A stretch of DNA of 64,000 bases from Eucommia ulmoides (lineage: Eukaryota > Streptophyta > Magnoliopsida > Garryales > Eucommiaceae), in assembly GCA_016647705.1 (NCBI GenBank), contig CM028326.1, forward strand, positions 4,526,001 through 4,590,000, given 5' to 3'. The position numbers and the translations under genes were made by a program. The notes beneath the pieces were generated by a model. It was not told the DNA's origin, did not search any database, and worked only from the letters and a program-made list of their open reading frames with translations. Of the stretch, positions 24,180 through 36,010 are shown piece by piece. Position 1 is the stretch's first letter. Every line of letters starts with the position of its first letter.

Positions 24180-24599
24180 ATATGGATCCTGAAGTTTAAC
24201 AAATTGCATTTGATCTCTTAAGTTTTACATTTGTTTCGATTCTACAAAAGTGTAAACATTGTTAACGGTTTTGGACAAAAAATGGATTATGATCGGCTCG
24301 TGACTTTCTAATAGAGATGCCTTTTTTATTTCACCATTCTACTAAATCAAAGACGTTTTCTTATAACAATGATTCAGTTTTCTGGCACTCATTTTCAGAT
24401 GAATCATTATTAGAAAAATATTAAAGAAAAACAACTTAGGATTTATGGAGTGATAAAATGATAAAAATATGCTTATAGAAAGCTACACACTAAGCAGAGT
24501 AATTTTTCATCCAAAACCATTAATAACATTTTTAAAATTTTGAGATTGAAACAAATATGAAGCATGAGGAACTAAATGTGCGATTTGTCAAGTGTTAGG
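24180..24599. repeat. Fold-back repeat, related to 2490-2950
   Basis: Inverted ends: TTACATTTGTTTCGATTC on the left and GATTGAAACAAATATGAAGC on the right, with inner arms AACGGTTTTGGAC and CCAAAACCATTAA. Noncoding. A half copy lies near 25975-26100. Confidence 0.6.
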
Positions 24600-25109
24600 T
24601 GTTGGGATTTAATCCATATAGACTTGAATCTATAACACCTAACGCAACATGTCAAATCATCAAAAGTTTTATATTAACACGTAAATCACGTATTTGGATT
24701 TATTATGAACAATCGACTACCGATGCAGAAATCTGCGACGATCGATCACAAGTAGGGCACGGATCGAATGAGTACGTGATTTTCCTCAACCAAATCTTTT
24801 GAGTTCCTCAATGGGACTATCGATTCTTTTTCAGATAGGGAGAAAGGAGCCATCAAAATAATTTGGTGTATTGGGGATCATAACCCTAACTTTTCTATAT
24901 ATATGATGTGATTAGAGTTCTCATAATCTCTTAATCATCCCAATAGCTTTTGGTATCTACACATTTAACTCACATTCTTTTAAATAGTTTATGGGTTTAC
25001 CCAAATTAATCCGATCATTTAATTTTAGTCCATTAATTTAAATAGCAAATATAATTGAGAAATAATAATATGTTACCAAAAATAGATTATAAAATAAAAA
25101 AATTTAACA
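24600..25109 (-). mobile_element. Solo LTR of copia family B, inverted
   Basis: 510 bp; the reverse complement matches the 512-bp LTR of element B, including the GATCGATTGTTCATAAT-like region, the TATATAT region and the TAATATGTTACC block. It runs from TGTTGGG to AATTTAACA on the plus strand. Flanks are TTAGG and ATAGG, a 5-bp duplication with one mismatch. No internal sequence is present. It is more diverged than the LTRs of element B, so it is older. Confidence 0.85.
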
Positions 25110-25179
25110 ATAGGATCCACATTGACACCCACCCCATATTTTAAGATAAAAAATGTAAATTTTCCAAAAGAAAAACACA

Positions 25180-25590
25180 GGTGGTGTTTGGTTATTGGTT
25201 TTGCTTTTCTGTTTCAATTTTCCATAAACTAGGATGAAAATTCTATTTTTATTCTGAAGTATTTCGGGAATAGAAACATGTTTGGTAACGACCATTATTC
25301 TGATTTTTTTTTTTTTCTAATTTATGAGAATAGAAACAAAAAACATGTTTGGTTGTAACATTTAAATGCAAATGTATGATAACAAATATACATATCTCTT
25401 AGTCGGTGTGATGGTAGTGGCTGAAGAGATGGTGGTGTACATAATTTTTGTGAAAAAGAATAAGAATTAACATTTATCGGTTTCTCAAATTTTAAAAAAA
25501 TTTAAAAATACTCTCAAAATTTTAAGAATAGAAAGTGTTTACAAATATGCTTCTATATATTAATCTCAAAATTTTGAAAACTAACATCGT
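25180..25590. mobile_element. Truncated Tourist-like MITE
   Basis: The left end GGTGGTGTTTGGTTATTG and the following text match the MITE at 1677-2155, including AACATGTTTGGTAA and ATTAATC(T/C)CAAAATTTTG. It stops before the right TIR. Confidence 0.55.
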
Positions 25591-26805
25591 AAGACGTGAC
25601 GTTAGAATCCTCCACTTACTTTATTATCGAATCTGATATCATTATTTGCATTAAAAGAAAGTTAAAAAGTAATTATTCTTAATAATTAATTAATTAAATA
25701 TATAGTATAATTAATGAAGTTATGGTTGGAGAATCTTAGACAGTCAATGCAATGACATTAAGCATCATGTTAGGGCTATAACTTTATAGATTAGGGACCA
25801 TTGTATAGCCATAGGATGGTAGAAGGGTCCAACATGACCAATGGTGATGGATTTTGGGTGTTTTTCAATAAATTAATTATAATGTCCAAATAAAATAATA
25901 ATAATAATTATTATTATTCAAGTTTTTACCTTTTGTTTTAATCAATGACTTAAAGAACGAGTTAAACATTGGGTAAATTATACTTTTGGTCCCTGAAGTG
26001 TGGGGAATGTCTTTATGTTAATCCTAAGATTTGTTACATTGCACATTTGATCCCTTAAGTTTTATATTTGTTTCAATCCTGCAAAATAAAAAGCGTTGTT
26101 CTACTCTGTTGGAAGCGCTAAGTAAGCCTAATCAACTTTATCGCTAGAGGAAGATTTGAATAGAGAGGGAAACAATTTGGGAGAAAGATAATAAATTAGG
26201 AGAATAATCTCTTTATATTTCTAGAGAGGAAATATACACGAACTGCAAAGCTGTAAGGGTTGATAGATTTGAGAGATGATTTGGAGCAAATGAGTTCTTT
26301 TCCGTATATAGGCCTTGGTTTTGAGGATGAACAGTCAAGATTGATTTGATCCGATGGTTGAGTTCAAAGCTTAGAATATTTTTATAAAGTATCATCCTAA
26401 AGAATTCTCTATATACATTTGTATACGAGGCAATTTACTCCAAACTAACTTCGAGTTCTTTGGAACATTCTGAAAATTGGAGAGCCACCTTGGGTTGGAC
26501 CTCTCTTTGCAATTAGATTGGATCAAAATTGAACTTGTCAGGGTTCAAAAACTTGGATCGTGACATATAGGCTTGTTATTCCAATTTTCATTTATAATCA
26601 AACTAAATCTATGAAATGCAATTAAGAAAAAAAAGTACTAATTTCTTCTTCTTCTTTTTTTTTTTTTTTTTTCTTCTTATTTTTGAGCTATCCATATTCT
26701 ATTTGTTATCAAATACTTGGTTATACCTATTGAATTCAACTTGGGAATAAAGTAAAAAATATTGTCTACTTTCTTAACTTTTATGATCCTTGTTATGGTT
26801 ACTTA
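25591..26805. other. Intergenic, no gene recognised
   Basis: AT-rich. It contains half of the fold-back family near 25975-26100 and a poly-T tract at about 26647-26672. The short frame at 26213-26395 has no recognisable content. Confidence 0.45.
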
Positions 26806-27906
26806 GGCCTCGTTTGGTTAGTGGTCCCAACCTAACTTAACCCAACCCAAAAAATAAGAATTGATTCTCAAAATCCTAAAGAAATGAGAAACAAAAAAAA
26901 ATCATTTTTTTTTTGTGCCCAAAAAACTCAACCTAACTTTAGGACTCGTTGGGAATTTTTTAAATTGTTAGTGGGTCCCTTGTTCGACCTTTGGTAACCT
27001 CATTTCATTTGCACATTTTTGTTTTTCTTTTTTACTCCAAAACCTCAGCTCGCTCTCTCCCCGATCGTTTTTCGTCGATCTCTCGATCTGTGTCCTTCTC
27101 GATTTTTCTTATCCATCGTCGTCTTCATCTTCGGCTACCATCGTCGTCTCCGTCTTCGTCTTCTCGCATCTATCGTGTTCGTCGTCGTTGTCTCGCCGCA
27201 ACGATCGTCGTCTGTAATCTCTCTTTCTCTTTGCTGAATCGATTTCGTCGACGAAATAGAGAATGTTTTAGGGTTCGCGAAATCGATTTCGGAAATCGAT
27301 TTAGGGTTTATGGTTCACGAAATCGGGAAATCGATTTAGGTTTAGGATTCGCAAAATTGATTTTGTTTAGTTAACGAAATCGATTTAGGGTTTGCGGTTC
27401 ACGAAATCGCAAAATCGATTTAGGTTTAGGGTTCGCGAAATCGATTTCATTTCGTTAACGATTTTGGAAATCGATTTTGGGTTCTATTGTTGTTTTCGAT
27501 TATGAAATTATGGATTCATTGCTGTTTTTAAGCCATTTTTTTTATCTCCACGTTGAAACCATGTTGAAAACTTCTTCATCCAGAATTGTTGAAACCATTT
27601 TTCAAATCTTCTTCCTTCTTCATCTCCATGTTCAACCCATTTTTGAAACTTCATTGAATAAGGTTACACCCAAAATTGTTGAAATAAATAATTATCGAAA
27701 TAAATAAATAAAGAAAGAAAGAACAATTGAGGAAATAATTCCAGAATTATGCGTTACCAAGCGCGATTATATTCCCAACACAAAATAAAATTATTTCGTT
27801 ACCAAACGCAATTCTGTTCCCAGAAAGAAACAAAATTCTCAACTCAACTCAACCCAACCTATCCTAGGTGGGTTGAGAAAAGTGAGAACACTAACCAAAC
27901 GCCACC
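26806..27906. mobile_element. Tourist-like element with ATCGATTT minisatellite
   Basis: TIRs GGCCTCGTTTGGTTAGTG and CACTAACCAAACGCCACC are flanked by the target duplication TTA (26803-26805 and 27907-27909). The 1.1-kb interior has a TCGTCG-rich stretch (about 27040-27240) and a tandem tract at 27265-27480 of AAATCGATTTAGGGTTYGCG-like units. No transposase frame is seen. Confidence 0.8.
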
Positions 27907-29221
27907 TTAACTTCTACATAATGAAATGCTTTTAGATAGCTATAACCTTGTTATTACCACGATTTCGATTTGTGATCGAATACGTTCTTAACTCTACTGA
28001 ATGCAATTAAGGATAAAAGTAGCTAAAATAACATTTTTAGTTATTGTCTAAGATTTGAATTTGTGATTTAGTACTTGATTAAGTCTATAAAATACAATTA
28101 AGGTTAAAAGTAGCGAAAATAATATTTTTAGTGATTTAGTACTTTACGAACTCTATAAAAATACAATTAGGGTTAAAAGTAGTGAAAACAATATTTATAT
28201 CTTCGTTATAACCCAAGACTTTTAATTTAATGGTTATCTAGTTTGTCTCCCTAATGAGAAGTCTAGTGTTCATAATTCTTTCCCCAACTGTTTGTACCAT
28301 GATTGCAAATTATAGTCAATGACTTCCCTCAAGTCTATAAAATTCAATCAGTCGATAAAAATAGCAAAACTAGTATTTTTAAGGTTTGAAGTTGCGAAAA
28401 TTGCATTTTTAGTAATTATAGCCATGTTATTATCCACGATTTCAATTTGTGATCAAATACTTTATTTAACTGAATGAATGAAATTAGCGGATAAAAGTAG
28501 CAAAAATGATATTTTTATTGATATTTGTCTCCCAATTTTGATTTATATTTTCTTTAACGAAAAATGTTGTTTTTAGCGAGCTATATAACTAGCCTTGTTG
28601 TTGTCAATTTTAATTTTTGAAGCATTAAAAGTATAAAACAAAAACTATTCTTAATGAGAATCATTGGGCTTTTTTATGGACCATATGGCTGCAATTTGGT
28701 CTGCGTTATTGCACATTCATCAATTGTAAAGCTGGTGTTAGTCCAGTTCGTTCGTTAAGAAAACACTCTAAGAATTAAATCTTGAATTTAATCCAAAATA
28801 CATCAGATCGATGTAGAAGAGTACACCTTTAATATCGTTCAAGGAGATAAATAGTCGAAGTGTGCGTAAGTTGATTCAGACACAACGTATCATAAAATCC
28901 GAAAAATAAAATAAAATTGCAAAGTACCAGGTATTGTTTGGTTTTACAATTGCTCAAAATCTATTTTCAAATTCACATAAATTGATCTCAAATTTCCAAT
29001 AAAACAAACCCTAAACTTTCATCCAACATAAACACCAAGAACCAAAGAGAGAATAAAAACTCTGAAAATTTAATGTGGTTATTTTAAATAGAAAGTTCAA
29101 TTCTGGCCCTCCTTGGACATACAAATAAACAAAACAACCTTCTTGATGAGACAATCTACACAAATAGAGGCACCCAAGAATAGCCTTAATTATTTGCCAC
29201 TTCAATTTTTATAGACCTAAT
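27907..29221. other. Intergenic, no gene recognised
   Basis: AT-rich sequence with repeated short phrases of the 'gttaaaagtagcgaaaat' type between about 27960 and 28560, apparently an old degenerate tandem repeat. It sits downstream of the P450 pseudogene, and a poly(A) signal cannot be singled out. Confidence 0.4.
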
Positions 29222-31045
29222 TTAGATTCTATGTAAGATCAAATGAGCACCATGTTGAGGTTGGAGTGTGATAAGTGTATGGGGGGCATGAATATAGGAC
29301 GGAGAGAGCTCGAACGAGAAGCGTTTTAGGACAAACGCCATGGCCATTTTCGCCTCCCAAAGGGAAACGTTTTGGCCAATACATATCCGTGGGCCTAGGC
29401 TGAAGGGGAAGAACGGGCCCTGGCTTTTGGTCGCCTTCAACACTCCCTCGGCAAACCTCTCTGGTTTGAACTCCATTACGTCGTCTCCCCAGATCTCGGG
29501 GTCATGGTGAAGTATGATCATAGGCATCATGACTTGTACTCCAGCTGGTAGGGTTAGGTCTCCTAATTTTGTATCTTCATGGGCAACTTTGGTGAGTTCG
29601 ATCACCTCTGGGTATAATCTTAGGACCTCGTATAAAAACATAGTTACCTGTCACAAAAATGTTAGGTTGCTTAGAAGGAGATTGAATGATGGTATAAGGT
29701 GACATTTGTTTAGTGTTTCTGTTCTCATATTTTCCAATTTTTTTTTTTTTTTAATAGTAACAAAAAGTTGGGAACAATGTTGTTTTATTATTGAAAATTT
29801 ATTTTTAAAAATCTGGGACCAGAACAAAAATATATTATATTGTTTGCTCCGATATTTTCAAGAACAGAAATATGCATATCAATAATTTTTTTAAGAAAGT
29901 TTAGAGCATAAAAACAAAACGGTTCCTAAATTTTTTCTTCGATTCTAACATTCATGAGAACAAAAACTAAAATTAGGGAACACAGAAAAAAATAAAATTA
30001 ATGATTTCTTTTTTTATTTTTTTCCGGGTGTAGTGAGATTTTTTTTCCTCTTGAAAATACTAATTTATAAGCTACATAATGAAAATGGCAATGCCAAGGA
30101 CACAAAATCTTATACCAAATAACTTTATGTGGTTGTACAGTATATAAGTTCAATTTTTATTTATTTATTTATTTATTTATTGTAAGGTGTGTCTGGATTA
30201 GCTTACGCACACCTCGATTAATTACCTCCCTGGATAATCTTAAGAACCTACTTCCCCACATCGATCTGGTGCATTCTGGATTGAATTCAAGAATTAATTC
30301 TCGGAGTACTTCCAAGGACAATCGAACTCTGGTTGACAAAGAAATGGGACACCTTTTCTTGCCAACTGAACTAACATTTCTTGGGTGTACTGTATACAAG
30401 TTCACAAAAAGCTATTTGGTATACGATTTAGTACACCTAATTTGACATTTCCAAATTGCAGTATTACTACTAATAACCGAATGATTTTCAAATTTCGAAA
30501 TTGAATCAACAAACAGATATAGCGAAACAGAATAAACATGAGGAGACTTACAATTTTGAGGCGATTAATCCCGTCATAATCGGGAGCCTTGTCGCCAAAA
30601 AACTTGAATAATTTCGTCTCGGGCTCGAGCCTGCCACTCGGGATGCCTACCGAGGACAACCATAGTCCAGACCAGCAGAGTGAAAGTGGTGGCTTGGCCT
30701 GCAAAATAGAAGAGTTTGCACTCCCCAATTATCTCCTCAATGCTCATCAATCCACCATTTTCACTTTTGTTCTGATTGCATTCCAATAATATCCCCAAGA
30801 AATCATCCCCTTTTGCCTCCCCTGCTTTCATTGCCTTCATCTTCTTGTGGATTATCTCTGTGATTCTCCCCTTTGCTTCTTTATCCACTGCCCTTATTCT
30901 GTTGTTCCTCTTTGTTGGCAAGAACCTGATCCCATTGCATACAACAAATCTATTTAATCTACTCTTTGAAATTTAAAATTCTACTTTGGGCACCCATATG
31001 CATAGGGACGGACGGCCCTATCGGCGTGGCGTTGCGGTTAATAGG

Positions 31046-31215
31046 GCTCCGCCTGTTTAGTGTTTCTTGTGCTCGATTGACAAGGCCCCGCATTTGGTTA
31101 CTGTTTATGTTCCCTAATTTCTATTCCCGCTCCCAAAAAATTATATCATGTTTAAGTTGTTTGGGATTAAAAAAATAAATTTGAGAACAAAAACACTAAA
31201 CAAATGATACCTAAA
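31046..31215. repeat. Small MITE-like repeat in intron 3 of P450 B
   Basis: Inverted ends GCCTGTTTAGTGTTTCTTG and AAAACACTAAACAAATGATACC about 150 bp apart, of the same general Tourist-like family. A similar left end occurs at 29699-29725 in intron 4. Confidence 0.45.
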
Positions 31216-32197
31216 TGTATCCGATTATCTACGACTACGAGGGTTCACCCGAGAGCTAGATTGTCCAGGACCTCCAAACTTTGGGGATCCTTTATATTTT
31301 AAAAATTATTATTATTTATTAATACAGTAATATATAAAAAATCTTAATCCTAATTAAATTACTATTTTAATTATTTTTAAACGATATATTGATTTTACAA
31401 AGAATTATTTAAATGTGAAAGGATCCCAATTTAAACTACCAATTTCTCAGGGTTGGCTTTGCTATCTATAGATACAAGAACAAAAAAATTATTTCATATC
31501 TGACCCTTAAGATTTGTTTTGAAACTTTGGAGACAATTTTTTATCTTTTTAATTGTAACCTTAAAAAAAAAAAACCAAAAAAAAAAAAAACACCACTAAC
31601 CAAAAGTGGTCACAATTTTTAAATTGGAAATTAAATTAAAAATAACTAAATATTAGAACAAGTACCTTCGGCCAGGAATATAAACGGATTGTATGACTTG
31701 GACGGTGAGGATGGTTAGTTCTCTCATCAGTTCAAATATTCTTCTTCCTTCCTCGTAGTTACTTCTGAACAACATTCGTGATATGATGTCAGCCGTTAGA
31801 ATTTCTATGTGGTGACACACGTCCGCCTCCGCTGGCACCATTTTTTCCCATTTCGCCACCATGTCCCGACAACTCAAGTAGAAAGCCAGCAACATAAGCT
31901 AAAATAAATAGTTAATTATTTTAAAAAAAAATGATGTTGAAGAAATTCTTTTTCTCTATTGCTTTGATTTTGTTTCATTTAATCCTTTCTAATTTAAAAT
32001 TTACATTTTATCATTTTCTATTTATAATAGATTGAATAATTATTTTTTTAACTTAAAGAAATATGTCAAAAATTAGGTGAAATTAATTTTCTATCTAAAT
32101 TTTAGACAAAAATATTATTTATTTTAATTTTTATTTTATTTTGTAGTTACAATAGAAGGAAAAAAAAATATAGGGAAAAAATCAAGCAAACAAATTT

Positions 32198-32235
<38 letters not shown>

Positions 32236-32411
32236 CAATATTGAATTTAAATTAAAAAATAAAAGATAATTAAATTATGGATTTTTTTTAGGTAGCCCCA
32301 TATTTAAAGAGAAAATTAGAATGGACCATAGTCCCTAATTTTCTTTTTAATAGAATACCATTTATAAAAAAGAAAATAAGAAAAGCCCAAAACTTTAAAT
32401 TCAATCACTAA

Positions 32412-33244
32412 GGCCGTGTGTCAGGTAACCGTTCCTATCCCAAAAAATTCCTTCCCATTCCCAAATTTTTGAGATTTCTGTTTAAGCATAACATTTCGTA
32501 AATATGTTTCCGTTTCCGTTCTCATTCTCATCCCAAAACCAAGAATCATTCTCACTTTTTCTTAAGAAGTGAAAAACAAAAAAATGTTGTTTCTCGTAAT
32601 TCTCATCCCATTCTCAAGCAAAAAAAGAGAGGATATTAATAGAATTGTTAATAAGGTCTGACCTTCAACTTTTGTAAGCCTCTATTTTCTTTATCTTTTT
32701 TTCTTCATTTTTCTTCTTCTTCATCATTGTTCTTCGCGTGTCTGGTTCGTCGTCTTCCTCCGTCCTCCTCCTCGTCTCGTCGCCATCGCCATTGCTATTC
32801 GCTCCAACTCATCGTCATTGTTGCCGTCACCACTATTGTTCATCATCATCGTCATTGTCGTCGCCATCACCATAGCCACTGCTGTTCATCATCGTCGCTC
32901 CAACTTCATCGTCATCAATCATCGCCCCCCAAAATTAGCGATTTAGATTATGAAATTAGGGTTTCGTTTTTGATTAGTAATTGATTTCGATTTCGAATTC
33001 AAGCAACAACTCCTGTTCGGGTTTCGATATTGATTGAGGTTTAGGATTTCGATTTTGATTGTAGTTTAAAATTAGTTCTTGATTTCTAAGATAATATCGT
33101 TACCAAACACGATTCTATTCCCAGAACAAAAAAAAAAATTGTTGTTACCAAATGCGATTTTGCTCCAAAAAATAAACAAAATTCTCATCTCATCCCATCC
33201 CACTTGGATGGGATAGGATGGCAACGGTTACCAAAATTACCCAC
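32412..33244. mobile_element. Tourist-like element in intron 2 of P450 B
   Basis: The left end GGCCGTGTGTCAGGTAACCG follows TAA; the right end has GGTTACCAAAATTACCC and precedes CTAA. The interior includes a TCGTCGCCATCGCC-rich stretch (about 32740-32930), comparable with the GC-rich cargo of the other elements. The right TIR is degenerate. Confidence 0.6.
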
Positions 33245-33946
33245 TAAAAAAAAGAAATTATTCTTCTTCACTTGTTAAAACCTTTCCCTACTTTTTTCTT
33301 TTTTTCTCAACGATAACACCTCCAACGCCACCATCCACTTTTTTGCTATCTTCTCTCTCTGGGCAATGGGATCCTCCATCACGCCATCCCTATGTCCAAC
33401 CATCTCCATCACGCCACTACCATCAAGTAGCGTCGCCCTGCCTTCAATCTTTTTCGCTCAGTCACCAAGACAACCATTGTAGCGGACCTCCCTGAAACAA
33501 CTGTTTCTCACTCTCTCCCTCTCTTTCTTTAACAAAAATGCAGCCACCACCACCGGATTTGTGGTGGCCGTTGGTGATCTGGCTATGAGCGACTAGATAT
33601 GGTTTTGTTATGCAACGATCTGACCTTGGCGGCCAAATCTAATTAATCCCTCCACCTAGATATCAAAGATTTCACTGGAGCTCCCTCAACTCCGCTCTGT
33701 GAAGATAATGAATTTTTTTTGTGTGACTTTTTTTTTGTTAATATTTTGGGTGACGAAAGTATATTTGTTGAATAATTTATTGTAATTATTATTTTTGATT
33801 TGAAAGTCACTTAAATATTTGATTAAGTTGTTCAAATCCGTTACTTGGTAGAATATTTTTGTGGTCGTTGATAATAAATGTTTGTTGTATGATTGTAAAT
33901 ATTTTATGTGTGGTTGCGATGGTGCCTAAATTTTGAAAAGACAAAC
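33245..33946. other. Rest of intron 2 of P450 B
   Basis: Pyrimidine-rich then AT-rich sequence between the MITE and the exon 2 donor (GT at 33946-33945). A CCACCACCACCGG stretch is present near 33545. No further exon or repeat is recognised. Confidence 0.45.
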
Positions 33947-34293
33947 CTTCAATTTCGGCTGGCCCAGGGCTTACCCTCTAAGCTACCGATTCCGGTAAGG
34001 AGGTGTTTGGTTATGGGATCAAGCGAGTGATGGTTCTTGTGAAATCTGTTGTAGTTCGACAGCACCTCCCCGATCAGTTCCGGCTCCGTGATGTGGACTC
34101 TCGGCATCCTTCCCACCCACATAAACGAATTCTTCCCTGAAAACTCAAAAAAAAAAAAAAAACAAAACAATTTTCAAAAAACTGGTAATTTTACTTGCGC
34201 CAAACATGGTACTAGTTTACCGTGAGTCGCGACGGTTTTGAGAACGTGCAGTATGACGCACCGCTTGATATCGCCGTCGACGGGGATGGGCCG

Positions 34294-35209
34294 TGTTGGA
34301 GCAAATGAATTTTTGGGAAAAAAATGTTTTTGTGTCAAATGGTTTTTTCCCTCAAATGCTTCTATCCCACATCGGTTGGGAGAAGTTGAATTGAGGTGTA
34401 TAACTAGTGGTATGTGAGACACTTGGGGTGTGCCCCAAGGGGTACCCACATTTTGTGGAGGGGAGAGGAGTTACATCCCTACTAGTTTCACTTGCGCGCC
34501 GTCGCCGTCCGGCCAGCAGAGCCGAGTCGAGTCGCGCGTGTGATGAGGTGGCACTTATATAATTTTTTTTTTTGACTTGGTATGAAAACGGTTTTCAACA
34601 TCCCGCAATTTTCTTTCCCATATCCCCTAAATCTCTCCACGAATTCTAACGGTTTTCAGAACAGTAAGGAGGAGTTCGTTCTCTTAAAAAAACCAGTTTC
34701 TTCTCTTCTTCTTCAGATTTGTTCCGAAACAGTTTTTTTTTTTGTTTTCTGAAATTGCTGTTCATCGTTTCTGCAATTGTTCCGAAACAGAGCATTGCGG
34801 TTTTTTTTTCGATCTGATCAGAACTGGTTCTGTTATGTTCTCTTCCGATCTGATCTGTTCTGAATTTGTTCCGAAATAGTATACAGTGTTCCGGTTTGGT
34901 TTGGTTATGTTCTGGTCTGCATGATTCTGTTCCGATTTTGTTTCTTCGGTTCAAAATTGTTTTCCGAGCAGTTTGTTCGTTTTGCGAATAGTGTGAGGGG
35001 GTGTTTGGTTTTCGAGACTTCTACAGTGCAAAGAACGTCCTAGACAGAGAAGATTTCTGGGCTGTTTTATCCTGGAGACGACGGGGCTAATATACTGTTT
35101 GCACGCTTCTTGGGCAGAGCCGCGAAACGTCTTAAAGAGAGCGACCTAGTCCGCGACTCAACTCAAACTAATTCGGTAAACTCGTTTTTTATTATTTTCT
35201 GCAGCAATA
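34294..35209 (+). repeat. 5' LTR of copia A, shortened
   Basis: 916 bp against 1023 bp for the 3' LTR. Missing pieces include an AT stretch after ACTTATATAAT and about 36 bp between ACGGTTTTGAG and GATTTTCAGAAC that in the 3' LTR holds CTATAAATG. Its end reads GCAGCAATA instead of GCAGCAACA. Confidence 0.9.
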
Positions 35210-36010
35210 ATTTTAAGACATTTATTTCTGCCAAATATCTACAATGTCTGCTGTCGATCTCAACAAGCCCTTTCGTTTCGAAGAGTTTCATTTTAAAAGA
35301 GTTTCAACATCCCGCAATTTTCTCTCCCATATCCCCTAAATCTCTCCACGAATTCTAACGGTTTTCAGAACAGTAAGGAGGAGTTCGTTCTCTTAAAAAA
35401 ACCAGTTTCTTCTCTTCTTCTTCAGATTTGTTCCGAAACAGTTTTTTTTTTGTTTTCTGAAATTGCTGTTCATCGTTTCTGCAATTGTTCCGAAACAGAG
35501 CATTGCGTTTTTTTTTTCGATCTGATCAGAACTGGTTCTGTTATGTTCTCTTCCGATCTGATCTGTTCTGAATTTGTTCCAAAATAGTATACAGTGTTCC
35601 GATTTGGTTTGGTTATGTTCTGGTCTGCATGATTCTGTTCCGATTTTGTTTCTTCGGTTCAAAATTGTTTTTCGAGCAGTTTGTTCGTTTTGCGAATAGT
35701 GTGAGGGGGTGTTTGGTTTTCGAGACTTCTACAGTGCAAAGAACGTCCTAGACAGAGAAGATTTCTGGACTGTTTTATCCTGGAGACGACGGGGCTAATA
35801 TACTGTTTGCACGCTTCTTGGGCAGAGCCGCGAAACGTCTTAAAGAGAGCGACCTAGTCCGCGACTCAACTCAAACTAATTTGGTAAACTCGTTTTTTAT
35901 TATTTTCTGCAGCAATAATTTTAAGACATTTATTTCTGCCAATTATCTACAATGTCTGCTGTCGATCTCAACAAGCCCTTTCGTTTCGAAGAGTTTCATT
36001 TTAAAAGATA
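34593..36010 (+). repeat. 709-bp tandem duplication across 5' LTR and gag start
   Basis: Copies 34593-35301 and 35302-36010 run from TTTCAACATCCCGC in the LTR to TCATTTTAAAAGA in gag and are almost identical. The first gag ATG (35244) is therefore cut after about 18 codons and runs back into LTR sequence. The second (35952) continues into gag. Confidence 0.93.
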
